A DNA stretch of 64,000 nt from DTU019 sp050949825 (GTDB lineage: Bacteria > Bacillota > Syntrophomonadia > Syntrophomonadales > Syntrophomonadaceae), in contig JBMNGL010000001.1 of NCBI GenBank assembly GCA_050949825.1, positions 1-64,000 on the forward strand, written 5' to 3'. The notes beneath the pieces are model-generated. The model searched no databases, was not told the DNA's origin, and worked only from the letters and a program-made list of their open reading frames with translations. Positions 24,866-34,619 of the stretch are shown here, in pieces. A program made the position numbers and the translations under genes. Position 1 is the stretch's first letter; each line of letters opens with the position of its first letter.

Positions 24866-26071
24866 TCAGGTGCGGTAATCAGCGTTGATTTTAATATAGT
24901 CATAGGACAGGTCGCAGCCCCAGGCCGTAGCTCGACCATCCCCGGATTTTAAATCGATGGTGATGACTACGGTCTCACCTTCCAGTTCCCGGCGCACCCT
25001 GGCTTCGTCAAATTGTAGTCCCATGCCGTTTTCCGCCACCTTCTCCCGCCCCAGGTAGACATCGACCCGGTAGGGATCAAAGCAGGCCCCGGAATATCCG
25101 GCTGCTGCCAGGATGCGCCCCCAGTTGGCATCGTGGCCGAAAATCGCGGTTTTGGTCAGATTGGACCCGGTAATGGAACGGGCTATGGTCCGGGCGTTTA
25201 TCTGATCCGCAGCGCCGATAACCTGTACTTCCATGAGGTGGTTGGCTCCTTCTCCATCCCGGGCTATCTTCTTGGCCAGGGTGGTGTTGACGTAATCCAA
25301 AGCCGTCTTGAAGATTTGATAATCGGGGCTCGATTCATCTTCAATAGTGGAATTGCCGGCCAATCCATTGGCCAGTATGGCGGCCATGTCATTGGTGGAG
25401 GTATCCCGATCAACGCTTATCATGTTGTAGGAAACATCTACAGACGACTTGAGCATCCGCTGCAGGCAGGACTTGCTAATACTGGCATCAGTGGTAATAA
25501 AGGCCAGCATAGTGGCCATATTGGGATGAATCATACCCGATCCTTTGGCGATAGCCCCAATGGTGACGGTCTTGCCCTGCAGTTCAATCTGCACCGCAAT
25601 TTCCTTTTTGACCAGATCCGTAGTCATTATAGCCATGGCTGCATTATGCGAGCCTTCCGGCGACAGCGAACCCACCGCTTCCTTCACCCCGGAGAGCACT
25701 TTATCCAGGGGCATTTGCACCCCGATCACCCCGGTGGAAGCCACCAGAACCTCATGGGGCTCGATGTTCAATAAACTGGCGGCATAGATTGCGGTTTCAA
25801 TGGCATTGTCCCTTCCCTGTTCACCGGTGCAGGCATTGGCATTGCCGCTGTTGACAACAATGGCCTGGGCAGTGCCGTTCTCCAGGTGTTTCTGGCAAAT
25901 ATCCAGGCAGGCGGCCCGGACCAGGTTGGTGGTATAAACCGCTGCTGCAGCGCAGGCAACCGGCGAATAGATCACCGCTACATCCCGGCGATTCTTATAT
26001 TTAATCTGTGCACCCACCCCCTGGGCAATAAACCCCATCGGGGCAGTGATACCTCCGTCTATTACTTTCAT
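24866..26071 (-). CDS. argJ: Glutamate N-acetyltransferase / amino-acid acetyltransferase
   Basis: A 401-residue ArgJ precursor. It recycles the acetyl group from acetylornithine to glutamate, and bifunctional members also use acetyl-CoA. Self-cleavage is expected before the Thr in HPNMATMLAF (~190), giving two chains. Other motifs: VVNSGNANACTG, AIAKGSGMI, SVDRDTSTND and GHDANWGR. Since no argA or argE is visible, the cyclic pathway fits. It lies between argC and argB on the same strand. Confidence 0.96.
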   Translation of the reverse strand: MKVIDGGITAPMGFIAQGVGAQIKYKNRRDVAVIYSPVACAAAAVYTTNLVRAACLDICQKHLENGTAQAIVVNSGNANACTGEQGRDNAIETAIYAASLLNIEPHEVLVASTGVIGVQMPLDKVLSGVKEAVGSLSPEGSHNAAMAIMTTDLVKKEIAVQIELQGKTVTIGAIAKGSGMIHPNMATMLAFITTDASISKSCLQRMLKSSVDVSYNMISVDRDTSTNDMAAILANGLAGNSTIEDESSPDYQIFKTALDYVNTTLAKKIARDGEGANHLMEVQVIGAADQINARTIARSITGSNLTKTAIFGHDANWGRILAAAGYSGACFDPYRVDVYLGREKVAENGMGLQFDEARVRRELEGETVVITIDLKSGDGRATAWGCDLSYDYIKINADYRT

Positions 26072-26111
26072 CTTGCTTACCTCCGCTTCAACTTATAAAA
26101 GCCGGCCTAAT

Positions 26112-27149
26112 CTAAGGATATATCCCGCTCCCGGCAATGGCCTTGTGCTCAGGCTGCCCCAGCATGACATTGAGGTTTTGCACCGCCTGCCCCGAGGCGC
26201 CCCGATTGAGATTATCAATGGCTGAAACCAGGATCACCCGCCTGCTCTTGGAATCTACATGGAAACCGATGTGTATATAATTACTGCCATAGACCCATTT
26301 GGTGTTAGGCACAGTATCCCCCGGCAGCACCTTGACAAACCGCTCTTGATGATAGTACTCCTCCAGGGTGGCGCGCACCCGCTCTGCTTTCGTACCCGTT
26401 GTCAAGCGGGCGTAGGCGGTGGTAAGGATGCCGCGATTCATAGGTACCAAATGAGGAGTAAAGACCATTTCAACCTGGCATCCGGCAGCAAAGCTGAGCT
26501 CCTGGGCAATTTCCGGGCCGTGGCGGTGGCTGCCCACCCCATAAGCCTTTATGCCCTCGTTTACCTCGCAGAAGTGGCTGCTCTGTTTCAAGGTGCGACC
26601 AGCACCGGATACGCCGCTTTTAGAATCGACAATCAGCCCTTCGTTTTCAATAACCCCCGCTCTCAGCAACGGCGCCAAAGGCACAATGGCGCTGGTAGGA
26701 AAGCACCCTGGATTGGCGATTAAGCGCGCCTCTCTGATTTGCTGGCGATATAACTCCGGCAGTCCGTATACTGCCTCCTCCAGCAAAACCGGTTCAGCAT
26801 GCCGCAATTCATAATGCTTTTCATACAGGGCGGCATCCTTAAGACGGAAATCAGCTCCCAGGTCAATGCACTTGATTCCCGCTTCCAGCAAGGGCGGCAC
26901 CATCCCCATGGATAGGCCGTGGGGAAGAGCCAGAAATACCACCTCACAACGACCTATCAACTGCTTGAGATCGCTCTCTTCGCAAATCAGATCGCACATG
27001 CCGGTTAGATGCGGATACAACACATCGATGCGCTGCCCCACATTCTCAGTCGATAAAACTGCAACCGGTTCTACAACCGGATGCAGGGCCAGTATTCTAA
27101 GCAACTCTGCGGCGGTATATCCGTCGCCCACGATTCCAATCCTAACCAA
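26112..27149 (-). CDS. argC: N-acetyl-gamma-glutamyl-phosphate reductase
   Basis: A 345-residue NADPH-dependent reductase, first gene of the arginine group. It opens RIGIVGDGYTAAELLRIL (dinucleotide fold); the catalytic Cys is in LIANPGCFPTSAIV (~149) and a conserved His lies in SHRHGPEI. I place the start at TTG 27149, 9 nt after AGGAGG; the upstream ATG at 27203 would add 18 residues that do not match the family. An ArgR-like box lies 60 bp upstream. Confidence 0.94.
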   Translation of the reverse strand: MVRIGIVGDGYTAAELLRILALHPVVEPVAVLSTENVGQRIDVLYPHLTGMCDLICEESDLKQLIGRCEVVFLALPHGLSMGMVPPLLEAGIKCIDLGADFRLKDAALYEKHYELRHAEPVLLEEAVYGLPELYRQQIREARLIANPGCFPTSAIVPLAPLLRAGVIENEGLIVDSKSGVSGAGRTLKQSSHFCEVNEGIKAYGVGSHRHGPEIAQELSFAAGCQVEMVFTPHLVPMNRGILTTAYARLTTGTKAERVRATLEEYYHQERFVKVLPGDTVPNTKWVYGSNYIHIGFHVDSKSRRVILVSAIDNLNRGASGQAVQNLNVMLGQPEHKAIAGSGIYP

Positions 27150-27208
27150 TGCCAGAGGCCTCCTTATATTGAATGTAACCCGAAAACATTTATAATTATA
27201 CATCCCGC

Positions 27209-27222
27209 TGTATATTTTTGCA
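27209..27222 (-). promoter_or_regulatory. Candidate ArgR operator
   Basis: TGTATATTTTTGCA fits the half-palindromic ARG-box pattern TGNATWWWWATNCA with one mismatch, 60 bp before the argC start. Repression by arginine is expected from other Firmicutes; no second box was obvious. Confidence 0.4.
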
Positions 27223-27330
27223 ACACTTTAGCAGAACAAGGGAACACTTCAGCGCAGGTATTCATATCATACATTGTGGGAATGATAATATTTGATAGCC
27301 TCTGGGATTTTTTCCGGCGGCTTTCATATA

Positions 27331-27363
27331 AAGAAGGGAAGAATATAATATTCTTCCCTTCTT
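27331..27363 (-). terminator. Perfect hairpin at the end of the AmmeMemoRadiSam operon
   Basis: 16-bp perfect inverted repeat AAGAAGGGAAGAATAT with a 1-nt centre. It overlaps the stop codon of the radical-SAM gene and separates it from argC. The trailing TTCTT gives only a weak U-tract, and it may act in both directions. Confidence 0.55.
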
Positions 27364-28369
27364 AGCTAATGATGTAGTCAATCGGGTTTCCGCAGGCGGC
27401 GCATTGGCCATCCTGCAAGTGGATTAGTTCGGTTTGATAATAGCTGCGACGGATGAGCGGGGCCTGGCAGTGCAGGCAATGGGTGTTGTTACCCTGGAGC
27501 ACATTGCCCAGATAGACAAAAGGCAGATGTTGCCGGGCTGCCGCCTGGGCCTTAAGGAGGGTTTCCTCCGGGGTAGGCGCTTGCTGCTGGTATTTATAGG
27601 CCGGATGGTAACGAGATAAATGCAGGGGAATTTCGGGACGGATGGAAGCCAGCCAGCGGGCCAGGGCCTCAATGTCCTCCAGCTGGTCATTTTCACCGGG
27701 GATGAGCAGGGTGGTAACTTCTACATGGGTGTGCTGCGCGGCGGTCTTTACGGTCTGCAAAACCGGTTCCAGAGTGCCTTTGCAGAGCCTTTTGTAAAAA
27801 TCGTTGGTAAAGGCTTTGACATCGATATTCATAGCATCAATGCAGGGCAGCAGCTTTTGTAAGGGTTTGGCCTCTATGTATCCATTAGTGACCAGAACCA
27901 CCTTTAAGCCCTGTTCCTTAAAAATTTGGGTACAATCCCAGATATACTCATACCATATCGATGGTTCATTATAGGTGAAGGCCATGCCGATCGAACCTTG
28001 GACTCTGGCCCTGGCGGTGATTATGCTCAGTGTCTCCGGGGATATATACTGGGTGGCCGGGCTTTCATGAGCCAGGGTGTAGTTCTGGCAAAAGCTGCAG
28101 GATAGATTGCAGCCGAAGGTGCCTGCCGAAAGTATCATGTGCCCGGGAAAAAAGTGGAAAAGGGGCTTTTTCTCGATGGGATCAAGGGCCAGAGAGGCTA
28201 CCCGGCCATAATTCTCGGTAACCAGCGTCCCGGCTTGATTGCTGCGCACCCGGCAGATGCCCCTTTTACCTGGTTTGATTCTGCAGTGATGGGGGCATAA
28301 ATGACATATTAAACCTTGCTCTTGATGTTTATCATAAAACATGGCTTGATGGTATTGTGGTGCTGTCAT
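27362..28369 (-). CDS. amrS: AmmeMemoRadiSam system radical SAM enzyme
   Basis: A 335-residue radical-SAM protein. An N-terminal Cys-rich segment (CHLCPHHCRIKPGKRGICRV) precedes the cluster motif in GTFGCNLSCSFCQNYTLAHE (CxxxCxxC, ~87-94). Later come FTYNEPSIWYEY and MNIDVKAFTNDF. The C-terminus carries a further pair of Cys pairs (CLHC, CAAC). The AmmeMemoRadiSam family is defined by its repeated pairing with MEMO and AMMECR1 proteins; its reaction is not known. The partner fusion gene lies 26 bp upstream on the same strand, so they form an operon. Confidence 0.92.
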   Translation of the reverse strand: MTAPQYHQAMFYDKHQEQGLICHLCPHHCRIKPGKRGICRVRSNQAGTLVTENYGRVASLALDPIEKKPLFHFFPGHMILSAGTFGCNLSCSFCQNYTLAHESPATQYISPETLSIITARARVQGSIGMAFTYNEPSIWYEYIWDCTQIFKEQGLKVVLVTNGYIEAKPLQKLLPCIDAMNIDVKAFTNDFYKRLCKGTLEPVLQTVKTAAQHTHVEVTTLLIPGENDQLEDIEALARWLASIRPEIPLHLSRYHPAYKYQQQAPTPEETLLKAQAAARQHLPFVYLGNVLQGNNTHCLHCQAPLIRRSYYQTELIHLQDGQCAACGNPIDYIIS

Positions 28370-28395
28370 CGCTGGGATACTCCTTTTTCCTTATA

Positions 28396-29793
28396 TCATG
28401 TATAGCGAGTTACCTTAAATCTCTCAATTTTATAAGGATCCTGTGGCGAAATGCCCGCTTTTTGCAGGGCAATCTGCAGTTGCTGTTCAACCGTGTCCAC
28501 ACCCTCCAGGTCTGGCAATAATAAGCCCCGTTTGCCTCCCATACTCACAATCACCCCATATTGTTTGGGATCAAGCTGCTCTTTGGAGGCGGGTTCCGGG
28601 GCGCCCAGTATGTCTACCGAATACACCAGCTCGTCCAATTCTTCAGCCTGCAGCGGCGCAAAGCGATAATCACGGGTGCCAGCGCTTACTGCATTGGCGG
28701 CTATTTCCTCGGCCAGATTCTGCTGGACTGCAGTGATGGTGCCGATACACCCCCGCAGCTGGCCTCTCTTCTTCAGGGATACAAAGGCTCCCGCCCGGCC
28801 GTCCTGCAATGCGTTCATATCAGCAGGCAGATGGGGGCGATTGCCCTCACGGATGTAATTCTCCAGGACCATACGCGCCCAGCGCACCGGCACGCTCTCT
28901 TCGCGGCGCTGCTGCTGTATAGCCTGGGCTTTTTCATTTTCAAGCTGCTCCAGGATACTGTCCCGGGCTGCCTTGCCGGGCCGAAATCCAGCTACCAGGT
29001 AACCCACCCCAAAGGGACCTTCATAACTGAACACATCAGGGGTAAATTCCCGGCCATCCAGCGCCCCCAGCATCATAATTACGGGACGGTAGCCGCATTC
29101 TCCGGCATTTTCGCGCAGCTCTTCCGGTATCTGTAAAATCGCTTTTACATCTCCCTTGGCCAGCAGGTCTTGCATGCTCTGATCAAAACGGGGCCCATCC
29201 GGGTGGTAGCTATAGGGACCTTCATTCTTGAGATGATGTGACATGTCCCCTGAAGCCACAATGGCCACCCGGCGTCCCAAGCGTTCAGCGGCCTCTCTGA
29301 TTAAAAAACCCACCTGGTAAAGGTCATTCACAGGCAAAAAACCCATACTTAGAGCCACTATGTTTATACCCCGACAGCCCGCTTCCTGGAGGTAATGCAT
29401 GGGCACCAGGATGCCATGATCAATATGGGGTGAAAGCTTGTATAGAGAAGTTGCCTGCCGGTCTATGATCAGCAGGGGTATGTCTTTATCACTGCACAGG
29501 CGTCCAATTTCAGCTAATAAAGCCAGGTCATTGGGGTAGGTTTGTCCCTCTTTATGACTGCCGAATGAGCTTAAGTCACCATATAACCGGGCTTCTGCCA
29601 ATGCGGTGAGGCAGTCCGTAAAAACATTGCCATGCGGGGTGATAAAAACCACTGTTTCCGGTTGGCTCTCAGCCAGTTGCGAAGCCATGGCCCGCATGGC
29701 CTGCACGGTCTGCTCGACATCTTGAAGCCTGTTTTTCCCAATGTAAGGAACAATCAGCGGCGGGTGGGGAGACAACGCGGCATAAGTCAGCAT
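28396..29793 (-). CDS. MEMO-AMMECR1 fusion protein of the AmmeMemoRadiSam system
   Basis: A 465-residue fusion. Residues ~1-270 resemble the MEMO / class III extradiol dioxygenase fold (LSPHPPLIVPYIGKN, VFITPHGNVF, DHGILVPMHYL, IVASGDMSHHL with His and Asp typical of a metal site). Residues ~290-460 form an AMMECR1 domain (GAFVSLKKRGQLRGCIGTI, AANAVSAGTRDYRFAPL, VSMGGKRGLLLPDLEG). LRGCIG is the AMMECR1 hallmark. The two domains are separate proteins in many organisms. Together with the radical-SAM gene this is the complete three-part system; cellular role unknown. Confidence 0.92.
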   Translation of the reverse strand: MLTYAALSPHPPLIVPYIGKNRLQDVEQTVQAMRAMASQLAESQPETVVFITPHGNVFTDCLTALAEARLYGDLSSFGSHKEGQTYPNDLALLAEIGRLCSDKDIPLLIIDRQATSLYKLSPHIDHGILVPMHYLQEAGCRGINIVALSMGFLPVNDLYQVGFLIREAAERLGRRVAIVASGDMSHHLKNEGPYSYHPDGPRFDQSMQDLLAKGDVKAILQIPEELRENAGECGYRPVIMMLGALDGREFTPDVFSYEGPFGVGYLVAGFRPGKAARDSILEQLENEKAQAIQQQRREESVPVRWARMVLENYIREGNRPHLPADMNALQDGRAGAFVSLKKRGQLRGCIGTITAVQQNLAEEIAANAVSAGTRDYRFAPLQAEELDELVYSVDILGAPEPASKEQLDPKQYGVIVSMGGKRGLLLPDLEGVDTVEQQLQIALQKAGISPQDPYKIERFKVTRYT

Positions 29794-29826
29794 GCTCTGT
29801 TCACTCCTTTGCTTATATTCTTAAGG

Positions 29827-30582
29827 TTACCAACCCGGGTAATCTTCGATGTAGGCGTCATATGGCCTCACCTGAGCTTGTGCGATTCCGCCCAATACAG
29901 CTTGCGCCAGGCGGGCCTGGTAATCGGGGCTTGCCAGTTGGCTGGCTTCACGGGGATTGGATATAAACCCCACCTCCACGATAACTGCCGGCATGTGGGT
30001 GTTTGCCAGGATATAGTAATTCCCCGGTGCGGCCTTGCGTTTAGTATTCCCCAATTGCCTGGTTAATTCCTCCTGTATACATACCGCCGCCAGCTTGCTG
30101 GCTTTGCTACCCGCGTTATAAAAGACCTGTGCCCCCGACCAACGGGGGCTGGGATCAGCATTGGTATGAATGCTGATATACAGGTCGGCTTTAACCTCAT
30201 TGGCCTTCTGCACTCTAAGCTTCAAGTCTTCACGCTTGCGAGCCGCTATGGTCCCGGAAAATTCATCATTAACCAGATCACGGTCTTCAGTGCGCAACAT
30301 CACCACCATAGCTCCGGCCTGGCTCAGTTGCTGGGCCAGTTGCCGACTGATGGCCAGGGTGATATCCTTTTCCACATATATGCCCCGCGAGGCCCCCGGA
30401 TCACAACCGCCGTGGCCGGGGTCAACCACCACCACCTTGCTGGCCAGCGCATAAGCGGGAATATGATATTCCTCGGCCGGCTGTCCCAGCAGAATAGCTA
30501 TGAGCAACAGGATGGACAGGGTTGAAATAACAGCCGCCTTATATATTTTTAAGGAAAGATAGTAGACCGCTGCTTTAAACAC
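29827..30582 (-). CDS. cwlD: N-acetylmuramoyl-L-alanine amidase, CwlD type
   Basis: A 251-residue zinc amidase (Amidase_3). An N-terminal membrane segment (AAVISTLSILLLIAILLG) exports it. The catalytic domain shows VVVDPGHGGCDPGA (His), EKDITLAISRQLA (Glu), YISIHTNADPS (His) and VIVEVGFISNPRE (Glu). In spore formers CwlD makes muramic-delta-lactam in cortex peptidoglycan. The assignment rests on length and context near rplM-rpsI, where cwlD often lies. GTG 30582 follows AGAGGTGAAG. It may be co-transcribed with the downstream AmmeMemoRadiSam genes. Confidence 0.88.
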   Translation of the reverse strand: MFKAAVYYLSLKIYKAAVISTLSILLLIAILLGQPAEEYHIPAYALASKVVVVDPGHGGCDPGASRGIYVEKDITLAISRQLAQQLSQAGAMVVMLRTEDRDLVNDEFSGTIAARKREDLKLRVQKANEVKADLYISIHTNADPSPRWSGAQVFYNAGSKASKLAAVCIQEELTRQLGNTKRKAAPGNYYILANTHMPAVIVEVGFISNPREASQLASPDYQARLAQAVLGGIAQAQVRPYDAYIEDYPGW

Positions 30583-30689
30583 GCCTTCACCTCTGTTTTT
30601 ATGAATGCTATTTCTTATATATGCTCTCAAAAATGAATCTAGTAGGCCTTTGGGAGGGGGCCAGGGGCGGGAATTGCCCTACGCGAAGC

Positions 30690-33600
30690 TTAACCGGTGG
30701 GATCCTCTGCTCTTAAAGCAGAACCAATTGGAACCTTAAGGCGCTCTTCCAATCTGTTAGGCTTGATCTGGAAGCTCAGAGTCAAGTAAACCGTAACCCA
30801 AAGCGCCTGTTCAGCTACGGGCCCGTCAACTATATTGCCGTTCTTATCCCTGACCACTATTTTCAGATCGGGGATGCGCATCTGCTGATCTTCTCCCAAC
30901 CGGTTGCCATAAGCGGCTGCAACCATTTTCCCCAGTTGGTAGAAATCCGTAACCGCAGCCGAACTGAACTCTATAGATACTGCATCACCTATTTCCGGGT
31001 AATCAACGGGCACATCCCAGGTTAGAGAGTTCTTCACAATAATATTAATGGGTATCTCTCTACCCTGATATGTCGCTTTGACAATGGCACTCCCGGCAGT
31101 TTTGTTAAAAATCCCGCCATCATTATCCAGGCACTGCACTACCGCAGGATTGTCAGATACCCACCTGATATTTTGCGGATTGTCTATTCTGGTCCATTTG
31201 CCCCTGCTCATTTGCTCCAGGACCAGCGTAGTAATCGATTCTGTACGCAAGGTGACAGTTCCATTGGAAACTGGCTTGGCCAGACAGTTGATACGGATCA
31301 GGTATTCCATTTGATACTGAGCCAGTATTTTTTTGACCGCGTCAGAACAGTTTAATAGCTTGTATATTTCCGGCCATAGTTGCGGTTGAAGGGAATCCAG
31401 GATGGGATACCCGGTATATCTCTGAATGGCTTTTACTGCCGCCGCTGTCTTATCACCATAAATACCATCTACTCCACCCACATCCAGCTTAAGGTATCCA
31501 TTAAGCAAGGCTTGCAAGTATTTTACCCCATTGCCTCTGGAGTTGTAGGCCATGGTATTTTGCTGACTGTTGATAATCTCATTTTGGGTGTTTACCAAAT
31601 TGGCAGTGTTGCTGTCACCGTTAAGGAATAGATTGATAGCCGTGCCGGTCTGGTTGCCCGCTTTTCCGTCAATGGTGAGATTACCAGCATTGATTTGGAG
31701 CGCTACCGTGGCCGATAAGGTCTTTTTTCCAAATATGCCATCGGCTCCTGTACTACCAACATCCATGCCCAATTTTATCATGCGCTTCTGCAGATTGCTT
31801 ACCTCGCTGCCGGTGTCACCATATTTCATGGTAACCCACGGACTGACAACAAAGTAATGCGTGATATTTTCGCTGGACAGATCCTTTCCTACCTCATTTG
31901 AGGCCCTGATCTTAAACAATCTCTGCTGTCCATTGACAACCCCGGGACTGTAAATGGGCTTGGTAAAGCTATAAGTATAACTTCCCTCCTGCTTTGTTAC
32001 CGGTTCCCGCTCCATGGGGAAATAATCTGCCAACCAGCCATTGCCCGGATTATCAAACAGAATACCGACATAGGTGGGGCTGTTTTTGACTTGCGCGGAT
32101 ATCTTAAATGTATCCCCGGCATATCCCTGAGGAGGTTCAACTTGCACATCAAACACCTGTGGAGTTTTATCCTGCGGTTGTACTACAAAGTAGTATACCG
32201 TTTTGTCATTGTTGCTTCCCATCTTATTGGCAGACCATACACGGAAGAAACGTTGATATTTTTCCAAAGCAGTGCCGGCGCTATTGATGACTTTTTGCAT
32301 TTGATAGGTGCTGCTGCCGTCCCCGTTGTCAATCTTACGGCTGACATCAAAGCTGAAGTGTTCCCGGCAATAATCCTGATCCAACCAGGTGCCGCCGGGC
32401 ATCTTAAACTGCAGATAGAGATTATCCGGATTATTCTTAGCCTGAACTTCAAAGGTGAATGTGTCTCCGGCGCAGCCCTGTGGCGGGACAGCCTTTGCTT
32501 CCAGGATTATTGGTACACTGGGCAAGCCCAGGGTAATAATGGCCCGATCATCGCATAATTCTTCATATTTATTGGAGTAGCCGATAACTCTAATCAAGTA
32601 TTTTCCGGCTGCCAGTCCGCTGGTGTCCCAGGTGGTAACATACTCCCCGCTCAGGTTCTGGCCCGGGTTGGCATACCAACCGGTGCTGATATTCTTGACG
32701 TAGAATTTAACGAAATCAATTTTCGTCCCGACTGCACTCAAAACTATCCTGTCGCCAATGGAATATGCGGCGTCATCCTCGGGTGCGGTTAATTCGACAG
32801 CCTTTTTTTCGGCTATTTGTACGGTAATGCTTTGGCTGCCAGTATTGCCGGCATAATCGGTTGCTTCCACTTTAAGTGTATGCTGCCCCGCTGCTGCCTC
32901 ACTGGTATCCCATTCGTAATACAATGATGCTGAGGGCATCTCTGCTTGTAGTCTACCGTCGATATACAGGTCGGTAGAAAGGATATTCTGGTCACTACTG
33001 GCAAAAGCCTCAATTACGGTCAACTTTCCACTAACAATGATGTCGCCGTCATCAGGTTTGCTTATGTTTACCACCGGGGTCTCATCCCTATGCGTGGCAC
33101 TCCTTAGAGTAATTGTAACCTGATCTATAATGCTGCCCGTAAGGGTATCCTGTACGCCAACTACATATGTCCCTGCAGGCATCCTTTTACTATCCCAGGT
33201 AGTTCTGAAAACCCCGCTTCCGGTTACTATGGCTTCGAAATTATAACCACTAACTGGTCTGCTGACAAAAAACTTGACCTGATCCATCCCTGTAGCAGCA
33301 GCTTCCAGGGCTATGACTGATCCCGCTGTATAGCGCGCATCTTGCCCAGGCCTGGTAAGATCAAGAGTGATACCCGATGAAGACGGGGTGCAGCTGACAA
33401 TAGCAGATAAATCACTTTCATTTCCAGACCAGTCCACGGCTTTTAAGCCGAAATAATACGGGGTATCAGGCACAAGACCGGTGATGGTATAGCTGGCAAC
33501 TGCAGGAATAATGAGCGGTGAAGCACCCTGTTCTGCCCCGCTGCCATTTAAATCGGTGCTGTCCAAGCCATAGAAGATTTTATATCCAGACAGATCGGGT

Positions 33601-34595
33601 TCAGCGTTTTGATTCCAGGTTAGATTCACCCCGCCACCTTCATTGGCAACAGCGCTAAGACCGGTCGGTGGGGAGGGAGGAGTGGGATCAGGGACATTTA
33701 CCACCCTCTTGACGCTTTTGGCTTCGGCATTTTCAGCTCCAACCATAATTTGGTAGCGTTTATATCCTGATGTGTTCATATCAGCGTTGACCTGCCAGCC
33801 AAGCTCCATGTGCTGACCAACTTCCAGACTGGATAATTCGTTTACCAGCTCACCTGAGTTCAATGTCAGTCCATCCATTAGCAAAAGTTCGGCCTTTACG
33901 TTGTAAGCAGCTCCAGTCCCGGTATTGAACACATCCGCTGTCACTGTAAAAGGATTCGGATCTATTTTACCGTTAATAAGATTAAGCCCTGATGGCGCTG
34001 TTACATTCACCGCCAGCGGGGGCATTAAATCCTGGTTGGGAATCCATGGTTTGATTGCTTTGTTATTGGAGTTGTTCGACTCCACGATTTCATCCCGAGG
34101 GTCAATTTTCACGGTAATACTGCGGTATTCCGGCTCAGCCGGTACTAGTATGGGGCAGGAAAGCTCGGCGCTGCCGCCCGCAGTAACAACATCGATAACC
34201 TTTGATGCTATTACCGGAGCTACCCCCTTGTCGGGATCACCGTCATATACTTCAACAGTTACATCACAGGCATCAAGAGCCCCCCGATTGTGAATGGTGA
34301 TATTTGCTGTTACCGGATCTCCTGGAACGCAGGACCCCACTTCCGGTGTGAATTGTATATCTGACGAACTGACTGATAAATCGGGCAACTCCAGAGCATA
34401 ATTGAGGGGCATAAAGTCAGCTCCTGCTCCACCGTTACTCTGTAAAGGTATTATAAGGAGTTGTCGGCATGGTATAGTGCTCGCCCGCACCCAGGGTGCC
34501 GGCATAGAGAAGTTCACCGCTGTCAAGGTTACGGATGGTAAACTCGGTTCCATCTTCATAAGCAAAGACAATAAAATGCTCGTATTTACTTGCAA
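30690..34595 (-). CDS. Large surface protein with CARDB, FN3, Ig-like and peptidoglycan-binding domains (C-terminal part, frameshifted from its start)
   Basis: A frame of up to 1,301 codons without its own signal peptide. It continues the secreted protein that begins at 35414; the first ~50 codons look like out-of-frame sequence. Domains in order: CARDB (~70-170, PDLSVSSSDIQF), second CARDB (~185-290), fibronectin III (~310-405, PTGLSAVANEGGGVNLTW), several Ig-like modules (~410-860), two peptidoglycan-binding domains (~925-1080; GADGIFGKKTLSATVALQ and GVDGIYGDKTAAAVKAIQ) and a Big_2-like domain (~1110-1190). This points to a wall-attached adhesin or structural protein. Substrate and function are unknown. 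Confidence 0.75.
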   Translation of the reverse strand: MQVNTSILLSLLMKMEPSLPSVTLTAVNFSMPAPWVRASTIPCRQLLIIPLQSNGGAGADFMPLNYALELPDLSVSSSDIQFTPEVGSCVPGDPVTANITIHNRGALDACDVTVEVYDGDPDKGVAPVIASKVIDVVTAGGSAELSCPILVPAEPEYRSITVKIDPRDEIVESNNSNNKAIKPWIPNQDLMPPLAVNVTAPSGLNLINGKIDPNPFTVTADVFNTGTGAAYNVKAELLLMDGLTLNSGELVNELSSLEVGQHMELGWQVNADMNTSGYKRYQIMVGAENAEAKSVKRVVNVPDPTPPSPPTGLSAVANEGGGVNLTWNQNAEPDLSGYKIFYGLDSTDLNGSGAEQGASPLIIPAVASYTITGLVPDTPYYFGLKAVDWSGNESDLSAIVSCTPSSSGITLDLTRPGQDARYTAGSVIALEAAATGMDQVKFFVSRPVSGYNFEAIVTGSGVFRTTWDSKRMPAGTYVVGVQDTLTGSIIDQVTITLRSATHRDETPVVNISKPDDGDIIVSGKLTVIEAFASSDQNILSTDLYIDGRLQAEMPSASLYYEWDTSEAAAGQHTLKVEATDYAGNTGSQSITVQIAEKKAVELTAPEDDAAYSIGDRIVLSAVGTKIDFVKFYVKNISTGWYANPGQNLSGEYVTTWDTSGLAAGKYLIRVIGYSNKYEELCDDRAIITLGLPSVPIILEAKAVPPQGCAGDTFTFEVQAKNNPDNLYLQFKMPGGTWLDQDYCREHFSFDVSRKIDNGDGSSTYQMQKVINSAGTALEKYQRFFRVWSANKMGSNNDKTVYYFVVQPQDKTPQVFDVQVEPPQGYAGDTFKISAQVKNSPTYVGILFDNPGNGWLADYFPMEREPVTKQEGSYTYSFTKPIYSPGVVNGQQRLFKIRASNEVGKDLSSENITHYFVVSPWVTMKYGDTGSEVSNLQKRMIKLGMDVGSTGADGIFGKKTLSATVALQINAGNLTIDGKAGNQTGTAINLFLNGDSNTANLVNTQNEIINSQQNTMAYNSRGNGVKYLQALLNGYLKLDVGGVDGIYGDKTAAAVKAIQRYTGYPILDSLQPQLWPEIYKLLNCSDAVKKILAQYQMEYLIRINCLAKPVSNGTVTLRTESITTLVLEQMSRGKWTRIDNPQNIRWVSDNPAVVQCLDNDGGIFNKTAGSAIVKATYQGREIPINIIVKNSLTWDVPVDYPEIGDAVSIEFSSAAVTDFYQLGKMVAAAYGNRLGEDQQMRIPDLKIVVRDKNGNIVDGPVAEQALWVTVYLTLSFQIKPNRLEERLKVPIGSALRAEDPTG

Positions 34596-34619
34596 AAGCT
34601 GGCCTCATCATATATGTAT

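Noticed and set aside
25133..25774. 213-codon ORF opposite argJ
   Set aside because: Antisense shadow of a certain gene, without ribosome binding site or family match.
28561..29136. 191-codon ORF opposite the MEMO-AMMECR1 gene
   Set aside because: Antisense shadow, no motif recognised.
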